This document shows, piece after piece, positions 55,501 to 64,000 of a stretch of 64,000 bases of DNA. The notes below the pieces were generated by a model. It was given only the letters and a program-made list of their open reading frames with translations, made no database searches and was not told the DNA's origin. The stretch comes from Hyaloperonospora brassicae (lineage: Eukaryota; Oomycota; Peronosporomycetes; Peronosporales; Peronosporaceae). The DNA lies in NCBI GenBank assembly GCA_947650285.1, contig CANTFL010001467.1, positions 1-64,000 of the forward strand. Direction: 5' to 3'. The position numbers were made by a program, and so were the translations under genes. Within the stretch, counting starts at the first letter, position 1; each line of letters opens with the position of its first letter.

Positions 55501-58376
55501 AACATTGAATTGAAGTCTTTTGGGTGAGGACTGGTCACCAAACAAGAACATTTTGTATAATGTAGGGGGCGTCACTTTTTAACTTCCGCGACGATCTTTT
55601 TATCGCACCCACTCAATCGGGGAACAACTTCTTTACAATATATCAAAGAGATATAGAGTTTCCATGGATAATATATTGTCTTCTAATCGATATCTAGGGA
55701 CTCATTATCAAGGGTTTAAATCATCGTAAGGAATTTTGATCCAAAAAAAGTGTTTTCCTGTTATTATGAAAAGTATTCTTGGTACCTCCACTTCAGTTAT
55801 CATATCCAAGTCTCCTGATAGCTCGAATGTGCTAACTGATGAGAAATTACTAAGAAAGTTCTTTATCATAACGCCGAAAAGTCTAGCACAAAACATACGC
55901 GCTTGTAAATGGATAAATTGAGATGTATTGCATTGTCAAAGACCTCAGCAAGCAATTGAATATAAATGACTGAAGTCAATTACTTAAACTCCTGATTTTC
56001 TTGAAGGGGCTTTGCCTTTGTGGTATTTGAAGTCTGAATTTGCTTCCATAGCCGTAGAATCTATTGCTGCCTGCGTCATCGCACATCGCACATCGCACGT
56101 CCTACTGGAAGACATGTGGATGGAGTTGTAGTTTTATTCTTCTATTTGGTGGTTTTATATAGTATGTTAACGCTTTGTAACTGCACTCTTCTACTACAGA
56201 GAGCCTACATCTCCTTTACCGAACGTGGCTAACCTCGCACGCAACGTACGTTTATGAAAATCGATTGGGTGACAGCCAGTCCGGATGGACTCAACTATTG
56301 CTGTTAAAGTCCCACGCTTTTTTAAGAGTCCTCAAATGATTAATACCAGATTTTACGAGTGGTTATTATGAGGCTAGCATATCAAACATTATTTCGAGAA
56401 CCTTGAGTGGTCTTGAGGGCATTTGAGCATACACGCGTTTGATAATGTGGTCGGTGCCTACTAAGGCAACAAGGAAGATTTCTATGCTGATGCAGGTTTT
56501 GGCTACCATCAAGGCTTTCATATAATTGCTTATAACCATGTATTATAATAAAAACATGGACTCACTTTCGACCGGACCTAGTATCTCCATCATGCGATTT
56601 CGCGTGTAAGTGATCGAGGAAACCTAAACCACGTCATTTATCGCCACTACCCATGATCTAATGTCGAATACGCTAAATGTTATCCACAGGGAGTTATGGA
56701 CATCGAAGATATACCAATAGAATCTGATTTTATGGTTCTCATTAAAATTGGGCTACCGGAAAGTTACCTGCGAAGAAATATGAAATAGTTCACCGCACGC
56801 GGCTTATCACACAAGCATGTAAAATGCCTCCGCGTATATCAACGCGCCTTTGCGCGATTGCACCATCGTAGGTAATGATGGGGAGAAATCCATTGCTGAA
56901 ATAGGTAAAGGCTCGATCTGAACGATCTAATCGCATTCGAAGGTGGTCTGGTAAATAAATCCTCCTGCAAAGATACGGAATAATTTGTATGTTTTGGGAC
57001 GCGAATGGCTGGATACATGTCATAGTAAAGTCGCACATCGAATGCATTTCATGATTGCACATATATTCTTCATCAGGTGGCTTCGAATCATCCTGCCTGC
57101 ACTACAGTGTTTCGGAAAGGGTAAAACGGACATATCAGGGTTGTAATAACTACATGACGATCCACTATTACAAAACGTTTACGCCATGGCATAACGAAAG
57201 CGATAATTACGATGCAGTAGTACTGAACACGCGCCATATTCGAGCCGACCGGACAACACGGCGATGAGGTCTTCGGGTTAAAAGTTGGTAACACCAGTCA
57301 TAGTTAATTTGACTATTTCGACCCAAATATTGCATTTCGGAATCATGTATGTAACCCTAAACATTGAGATTTTTGTCCGAGGTTTTTTGCACGCTTAGGT
57401 CACGTGCCGTTTGATCAGTGTTGCTGACGACTTCCTAGAGACGTTTACTGCGATTGAAGGCAGTCGACACGAAACGGAATGGCCTCTAATTAAAGAAAAG
57501 TGACCACGAGGCGGATCGACGGTCCAGAATATATGCTTACCGTAGCCATATCCATCCAGAGCGTGCCGACTGGATGAGAGCGCCTCCCAATGCCCGCAAA
57601 GCGTTGAGAATTTGCACGTAAATGTCACTATCACAAACATAGATCAAGACTGACGTCATCTCGAATTCATCAAATGGACCGCCACCCGGACAACCGACGA
57701 GCAAAAAGATGAGGAAAGAACTTTTTGTACAAATTTGAGCACTCTTCCGTTTGTCGGTCGTCTGGGAGATGGTGAAATGGGATTGCATCAATGATGCTGC
57801 AATCATTACTGCACGAAATTCTACCATGAGTACCGCCCCTACATCCCAGCGCCAATCATCGGCCTTCGCGGCTAGCAACACGACTGGTCGTCTTTGTAAG
57901 CTCCCATGTATGACATGAGCAACGTGCACTTGTTCTTGTGTAGCATTAGCGCAAATTGTGTGTAAAAAAAGAAGTTTGTTGTTGCGTCGCAAAGGCTTGT
58001 TCTACATGTTCGCCGACTGGTGAGATGCTTTTCGACAGACTCTTTACAACTTGCAAAACTTAACCTCAGCAAATCGACGCTCCATAAAGGAGTTGATTTA
58101 CTCTTGCGCGCATATCACAAACGCGCAGGCGATCTTTCATGTAAAATAAGTATGCCTACCAAGTGTGGTCGTCGAACTCCTTTGTTTATTGTAAGATATA
58201 CTCCTTGACAGAATGTACCTGGACGCATCTCGCCCCTACTTTCTACTCTCAAATTGGCAAGAGTTGTATCTTGTCCACATATGCCAATCTCACCCCACAT
58301 TTAATAGATAGACGTTTCCATAACGCGCGAGAGCCACAGTGGGGTTTTTCTGCCACGCTCATACTCGACAGCCTCA
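49598..58376. other. AT-rich gene desert
   Basis: About 8.8 kb, roughly 60% A+T, with only short overlapping frames. A TA microsatellite occupies about 53,945-53,968 and a 12-bp-stem hairpin lies at 53,655-53,681. Minus frames at about 57,540-57,990 look weakly protein-like, but I could not assign them. No transposon ends found. Confidence 0.5.
53655..53681. repeat. isolated 12-bp-stem hairpin
   Basis: Arms 53,655-53,666 and 53,670-53,681, loop CTT, followed by no T-run. It is outside any recognised element. Confidence 0.9.
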
Positions 58377-60696
58377 GGGGAATCGTAAAAAAACACCAGT
58401 GTTCGCCTAAAAAAACACCGTTACGATGAGGCTATCCATTAACCTTGTTTATTATATACACAAAAGGGTAGAGAAAATACCACTTTCGATTGAACTTCGC
58501 TAGAAACGTTTCTAAGATAAGTCGGACACTTTGCATTTTAAATATACTGCCGTCCCAATTTGTTGATAGCCTGCTCAGGGCCTAGCCCTTGCACACGCTC
58601 AGTAATCGCTGCACGTGCATACCGTCACGTCGACTGTGTCACGGCGCATTCATCGATATTGCTCCTGTACTTCTCATTCTAGGTCGTCCCTCCCGCCGTC
58701 TCTAAAGATCGCCACCATTCATCTGAGTATACAATAGTAGTAAACGGGGGACGGGCTGTTGCAGTCGGTGGAGTCATAGCCAAAGAAATGCGAGAAAGAT
58801 AGAAAAATTGTGCTTTTCAGATGTGGCTGATGACTGAGTGACTAACAAACTAAACCACATTTTGTTGTGTAAATTGCTTTTGCTGGTATGTTTCTATGTA
58901 TCATTTTTATTGATGTTGAGCAAACCCACGCTGGTGTCGCGTTCTGGGAGTTTAGTAACTCTTTTGCTGGTGCAAAGTTTTTACTACTAGTAGAGTCCAG
59001 GTACGTGGGTGTGCGTAAAGAAAAATGAGGTACGAGAACTGAAAGCTGGTTAATAATGTTGTGGCGATGGTTGCAGGAGGCCTGGAGCGATCATGGTCAT
59101 CATGATCGACTTAATTCTAAGGTTTCTAAACGTGTCGATGCGACTTACGGTGTCCGCGATCAACCCGACGTTGCTTGCTTCTTGTATTGGCACAATTCAT
59201 TAGGTCCTTGCGATGCCGTGTGAATTACATACCATCGATATTGGAGCTAAATGATCTGTGTTGTTAAGGAGACTGCAGTATATGGCACCGGTCTACTTGA
59301 ATTCACGCTGGCACAAGCCGTCCTATTTCCCATCGGCGTTTATTGCAGTATTATAACATGGTTATACTTGTTCTCCTCTTGAGGAAGTAATAGCAGGTTG
59401 GTAATGCTGCTGCTGACAGGTTTTGCGCAACACGGCTAACTAGCGTCGCGTATGTATTTTAGATTCGATACGGCACGACCGATCAGACCATATAATAAAA
59501 TGGCGTGGGTTGGTCTACTTTCTGATTGCACGAGATATCTTTTGCGCAAAGCCATCGTTGGATTACTTTTTGTTGACTCCCATAGATGATGCCGAGGAGA
59601 CATGTCCTTGCCGACGTAATGCTAAGGAGAGCGTCAATAGTCCATATTAACAACTAATGGGTGGTAGAAATGTAAATGCTGTTGGACATACCGCCACCAT
59701 CTTACCTTTTGCTCTCAAACGCGACGACGCAGCCAATCCCGCCGCTGCAAAGACTGTCTCGTCCGAGGCCGCTTACGTTTCAACAGCGGCAAGCTCCACC
59801 GGTTCAGAAATCGTCGCTGCAGATGTTGCCGTCACGCCCTTGGCTTGTACTTGCGCCGTTGCAGGAGCCGTCGTCTCGCAAGTGAAGACTGCAGTCCGTT
59901 TAAGAGAGAGAGAGAAACAGACTGTCTATTATACGAAATTATGGTGTACAAGACGTCTGGAAAGACCTAAGCCACGATAGCAACGCCAGTGTCGAATGAT
60001 CCGGTGGTTGGACAAGTCTCACCGGTGTGTGCGGTGCTCTAGATGGGGTCATGGTGAGCAGCCCGATGCATTGCATTAGACGAGTTCCGGCCACCTGGGT
60101 GTGTAGCTTCCTACACTCCCGCATCGCTAGTGCGTGTAATTGCCGAAAACTTTGAACTATGTATTCGTACATACATCCCGCCAAAGTGACGGAAAGACCT
60201 TCGTGAGCGACCCGATCGCGCTGAACCCATATAATCGTGATACATATTAAACATAATACCTACCACATGCGCTTCCATTGACACACATAAGCCTCCATTG
60301 AATGTCCAAACGCGCTCAGCAGCCGCCGTGAAATGATCGGATTCAACGGCGGGGACGTCCGTGACATGCAAAAAGTCGCATGAAGCTGCATACTGGTCGG
60401 AGTTCCCGTGCATCCGGTCTAGTAGGTTATGAGTGTAAGCCAGCAACCCTGGGCGGTTGGACAACCCCAAAAATGTGATCCAAAGTCTCTCTTTTGCCCG
60501 CGACAGACCGAAGGTATTCGACAGCATTCCGGTCAAAAGGCGGAGGGTCCGACTTAGTTTAGAAACGTTTCTAGTGAAGCTCAATCGAAAGTGGTATTTT
60601 CTATACCCTTTTGTGTATATATATAACAAGTTTAATGGATAGCCTCATCGTAACGGTGTTTTTTAGGCGAACACTGGTGTTTTTTTACGATTCCCC
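58377..60696. mobile_element. Mutator-like (MULE) element, probably non-autonomous
   Basis: Inverted terminal repeats of about 150 bp (58,377-58,527 and 60,547-60,696) begin GGGGAATCGTAAAAAAAC and differ at about ten positions. The sequence ACAGCCTCA occurs immediately outside both ends (58,368-58,376 and 60,697-60,705), a perfect 9-bp target duplication. Long inverted repeats with 9-bp duplications are the hallmark of Mutator-like elements; Merlin elements (8-9 bp) are the main alternative. No transposase was recognised in the 2.0-kb interior, so it is probably mobilised in trans. The intact duplication suggests a recent insertion. It lies about 400 bp upstream of the NOT2 start codon. Confidence 0.88.
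60111..60581 (-). other. possible MULE passenger reading frame
   Basis: A minus-strand frame starting just inside the right inverted repeat encodes protein-like sequence (RLWITFLGLSNRPGLLAYTH .. CDFLHVTDVPAVESDHFTAA). A possible 5' splice site, GTAGGTATT, lies after SMEAHV near 60,266. No family recognised; it could be a captured host gene piece or chance. Confidence 0.25.
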
Positions 60697-60705
60697 ACAG
60701 CCTCA

Positions 60706-61102
60706 TCGCCGATCAGTACCGAATGTCAGATACCAGAAACGCCCAAACTTCGAAAAGCAGTAAAACCGACGAACGGTATCGTCATATCGACAGTGGTCGA
60801 AACCACACGGTAAAATTCATTATCTGCCCAATCATTGCCTTACGTTTCGAACAAAATCGCTCAGCGCACACCCCCAATATGCACTCACATATGGCGCTGA
60901 AAAAGGCCGCGAGACTAAACGATGTGGTACACAGCAATAACACCCCATTCCCCCAATACCAAAAGCACCAAAGAGAGAGAGAGAGAGAGAGAGCCCGCGC
61001 GTAGTCTCCGCCGTTCGTTCCGCAGCGCTTCGACTTGCGACGTCACTGTGTGTTCTCGCTGTGCGCGCGCGTGTGAATCGAGCGGCCGTCCACCCACTGG
61101 TC
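60706..61102 (+). promoter_or_regulatory. NOT2 upstream region
   Basis: 397 bp between the MULE target duplication and the NOT2 start codon. It contains a short GA run (about 60,973-60,993) that is probably in or near the 5' UTR. Confidence 0.5.
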
Positions 61103-63249
61103 ATGATCGACCCGTTCAAAGACAAGTTTGCCTATTTCAAGGATAATATCCAAACGGCGGAGGATAAAGTACGTGTCGCGCGCCACGGGACATTACTGCG
61201 CATCTGTGTTTTGGCTCATTTGTACGCTGTTTGTTTGTGGCTGTGCTGTCGATTTTACAGGAAGAGTTTGACGCGAGTCAGTACTATTACCATCGGGACG
61301 AGCTCTCGAGCGCGAAGGGGTTGGGCCTCAGTGGCTCCAGTACTAACGGCCTCGGCAGCAGTGGAAGTCCACACTTGAGTCTCTCTGCCTTCCACTCGAT
61401 GGCCAGCGGTCTCGGTGCAGTCGCTATGGACTCGGAGGCAGCAGGTCAGACTTGCCCTGAGCCCGACATTGGGTCTTTTCATTCTTCGTGTCCAGTGCTG
61501 CTAGGAGATGGACATGATGACGTTTACTTTTTGCTCGCTGCTCTTGTTCTGTATCATAGAGTCGCACTTGGCGCCGCTGCATAGCCCCTACTCGAGCTAC
61601 AGCAGTGGTCTCATGCAAGGAGGACCTAGTTCAGTAAGCTACGGCACTGTATATTTGGCAGACGAAATCGTTCGTGGACACGAAAAAGACTGAATCGCGT
61701 GTCTTTGTGCTGCTTTTCTTTCTACTACGTTTTCGTGCGACAGTTCTTGGGTGGAGCTGGCGTCGGGCATTTGCAAGTCGGGACAGCGCTGCCTCCATCG
61801 CACGACATGCATCGCATGAACTCAGGTCAAATGTGTATTTGACTGCGGGCTTCGTGCCTTGTTTTGTTTCAGTGTTGTTTGATGGTGGTGATTTCTGGAT
61901 GTGCTTACGCAATGCTGTGCTTGTTGACGGTACAGGACGAAGTTTTCAACTGCCGACGGAAAGTAATAACAACACGCCCGATATGTCCGAGTTCCCTGCG
62001 CTGAGCTCCAGGTAGGCTGTCAGGCGGGCTGCGATCTTGTTTTTACAGCTTTGTTAGCTGCAGAACGGTACTGATGAGCGTGAATGCTGAGTAGAATGGG
62101 CTCGCTATCTTTGGACTCGAGCTTTGAGGGAACGGCGGCTGACCGGATGAGGGCCCAACCGTCCGAGTTTGTCATTCAGAAGGAAGACTTTCCTGCACTC
62201 TCAACGTTTGGACCTAGCGCTGGTGAAAAGAGCCCAGTACGATCGGCGGCAGAACTGAAGAGGCACACGAGCTTTACTTCGTCTGCTGCAGATGGCATGC
62301 TATCCTCGCGGCTAGAGCAGCAGAAGGGTGGGACATCAATAGGTAGCCGTGCTGGCGGTGTGGTGCTGTCCGATTTGGGAGCAGGAAGCAGTGGCAGCAT
62401 AAATCTAGGTACTGAAGCCTTCAATCATTTCCGTGCATCGCGGCACGACAAACAGGCTGCTACTGAAGAAGCTAGCAATGGCAAGCTCGACCCTAGCAAT
62501 CAGTATGGGCTTTTGGGCTTGCTGCACACTATCATTCGGCCAGGTGATGACTCAAGAAAGAATCTAGCAACGGGTTGCGATCTGACGTCGCTTGGATTGA
62601 ATCTTAACGCGGCAGAGTACGTTGTCCGGAAGCTAGAATGCTTCTTGTTTGGGATCGGATGATTGGACTCACTGGCCGTTGTTTGTTTTGTGATTTGTAC
62701 ACTAGACCACTGCATCCAACTTTTGCATCTCCGTGGGCCGAGGAGCAGCTGACAGAGGAACCGCAGTTTTCACTGCCGACGTGTTACTACAATCAGCCGC
62801 CAGTGCTTAAGACAACGCACTTGTCCAAATTCCATCTCGAGACGCTATTCTTCATATTCTACTCGATGCCCAAGGACGTGTTACAAGCCTATGCTGCGCA
62901 AGAGTTGTATACTCGCGAGTGGCGGTACCACGCCGAATTGAAGACCTGGCTGAAGCGCGCATCTCCAGCTGACGCTGCTGTCGTGAACAACCATTTGAGC
63001 TCGTCGGTAGGGGGCACAAGTACTGGATCGTCAGTGGTCGCAAATGGCAATGGCAATATCGGATCCATTGGTAGTGCAATGGGATCAGGTACAGCGCCTT
63101 CATTAGCGACCAGCTCCCTTGGACCGCAGTTTCTGTACTTCAACACTGCCACATGGGAACGACGTGTCTTCACGGGGAACATCAACTCGATTAGTGCTGG
63201 TTTGTTGGGTGAAGAGGAAATTAGGGTGAAGTATAACGCATCTTCGTAA
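61103..63249 (+). CDS. NOT2: CCR4-NOT complex subunit 2
   Basis: Seven exons join in phase: 61,103-61,168, 61,261-61,444, 61,560-61,633, 61,744-61,825, 61,936-62,011, 62,095-62,616 and 62,706-63,249, giving 515 residues. Conserved CNOT2 landmarks: NTPDMSEFPALSS, FVIQKEDFPALS (the NOT1-anchoring region), LGLLHTIIRPGD, then DLTSLGLNLNAAE and HPTFASPWAEE. The C-terminal NOT box follows: LETLFFIFYSMPKDVLQAYAAQELYTREWRYH .. LKTWLKR, ending FLYFNTATWERRVFTG. A 50-residue Ser/Gly insert splits the NOT box. CNOT2 helps the deadenylase complex repress and degrade mRNAs. The exon 6 acceptor could be three bases earlier (tandem AGTAG), adding one Ser; exon 3's end at a GTAAGC donor is the best fit. Confidence 0.9.
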
Positions 63250-63737
63250 AATACGACGCACCGCAACTCACCGGTTCAGCGGCTCTGGTGATCACTGTAT
63301 TGCTTGTTCGGATTATGTGTTCATTAGTGCGGCGGATGACTCGCTCGCTCCGGTCGGGTGGTGTTGATTATCGGTGATCACGTTCTCCCACCCACGGCGT
63401 CTGTCCAGGTACGTGACAAGGCCCTGATGTTGATATTGCTACCCTTCTCCTGTGGTTCCTCATCGCTTTGGTGTTGTATTTGCTGTGAAGTGTGCTAGGA
63501 TAGCTAAGGGGAGAAGACTTGCAGAGCGGCTAACGATCGTCGTCCGCAAGTCGTGCACTAAACTAATGCTGCTTCTCTCTGTCATTTCGATGCCTGCGTG
63601 TCCATGTAGTTCCTCCGTGCCTGGCCCCCGTGTTCACGCAGTTGCTGCTGATCGCAGTATGCGGAGGCTGCGCATGCACGCATTCGACAATTCTTTATCT
63701 ACGGGCCTTCATATCGGCGTCACCTATCGACTTGCGT
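63250..63737. other. convergent 3' spacer
   Basis: 488 bp between the NOT2 stop and the stop of the minus-strand gene at the right edge. No gene seen. Confidence 0.6.
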
Positions 63738-64000
63738 TCATCGAAGGTCATCCATAAGCTGCTTGCAACCAAGAGCGAGTTCCAGCTGCTTCAGACGCTG
63801 CCGTTGCGCCTGCACATAGGCCAGAAGCTCCGTTTTTTCAGCCTGCAGCTTTTTCGCTTGCGCTTCACTGTTTACAGCTTGCTGCTCGAGCCTTGTCGAA
63901 GCTGCGGCGTGCTTCTGTTCGAGTATTGTGACTTTGATTGTGGTCTCGAGCGTGAGTCGTTTCTCCCGTTCGTTCTGCGTTCGCTTCACGCCTTCCAATC
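63738..64000 (-). CDS. coiled-coil protein, C-terminal part (cut by window edge)
   Basis: The frame is open from the right edge to a TGA at 63,738-63,740 and encodes about 86 residues of continuous coiled coil rich in Glu, Gln, Lys and Leu (TILEQKHAAASTRLEQQA .. LQAEKTELLAYVQAQRQRLK), ending KQLMDDLR. The stop faces the NOT2 stop, as expected for a convergent neighbour. The start and any domains lie outside the window, so the function cannot be assigned. Confidence 0.65.
   Translation of the reverse strand, partial: LEGVKRTQNEREKRLTLETTIKVTILEQKHAAASTRLEQQAVNSEAQAKKLQAEKTELLAYVQAQRQRLKQLELALGCKQLMDDLR

Noticed and set aside
57537..57992. 151-codon minus frame in the right-hand desert
   Set aside because: No recognisable domain, and overlapping frames of similar length on the same strand; composition alone is not enough.
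60832..61125. Frames overlapping NOT2 exon 1 and upstream GA repeat
   Set aside because: They include the GA microsatellite (SLSLSL) and have no conserved sequence.

Overview
This window looks like nuclear DNA of an oomycete, most likely a Phytophthora or downy-mildew type (Peronosporales). The host genes are GC-rich and compact. They carry few introns, mostly 69-124 bp long with GT..AG borders, and they sit in dense islands between long AT-rich, gene-empty stretches filled with decayed transposons. The Ty3/gypsy chromoviruses and BED/hAT transposases also look oomycete-like to me from family knowledge, without a database search.

Layout. Positions 1-13,138 are an AT-rich desert holding an LTR fragment, a decayed hAT-like transposase (about 1.3-3.4 kb) and a minisatellite. 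Positions 13,139-20,627 are a degenerate Ty3/gypsy chromovirus (element 1). Positions 21,844-24,507 are an old hAT transposon with terminal inverted repeats and an imperfect 8-bp target duplication. Positions 24,722-39,830 are the main gene island: CHMP2/VPS2, MOB4/phocein, an RS-rich CLK (LAMMER) kinase, a secreted-signal single-pass membrane protein, a pyridoxal kinase with an extra C-terminal domain, COP9 signalosome subunit 2, two tandem SFT2-type Golgi proteins and a membrane-anchored monoglyceride-lipase-like hydrolase. Positions 40,456-48,682 are a second Ty3/gypsy chromovirus (element 2), followed by a related solo LTR (49,152-49,597). Positions 49,598-58,376 are a second AT-rich desert. 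Positions 58,377-60,696 are a Mutator-like element with ~150-bp inverted repeats and a perfect 9-bp target duplication. Positions 61,103-63,249 encode CCR4-NOT subunit 2 in seven exons, and the right edge cuts through a coiled-coil gene.

The island genes are conserved housekeeping functions: ESCRT-III membrane remodelling, STRIPAK/MOB signalling, splicing-factor phosphorylation, vitamin B6 salvage, deneddylation, Golgi transport, lipid hydrolysis and mRNA deadenylation. They do not form one pathway. Several are divergent pairs sharing a short promoter (MOB4/CLK; CSN2/SFT2-1). The CSN2/SFT2-1 promoter contains about 98 perfect GTA repeats.

The most unusual signal is in element 2. It is saturated from LTR to LTR with perfect short inverted repeats, including inside coding sequence. 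I located at least 20 with arms of 10 bp or more, where chance predicts about 0.1. Arms in related LTRs change in a compensatory way, and two damaging changes in the element coincide with palindrome arms. Second, both chromoviruses carry a long antisense reading frame ending in a coiled coil, lying between pol and the 3' LTR and overlapping the sense chromodomain.
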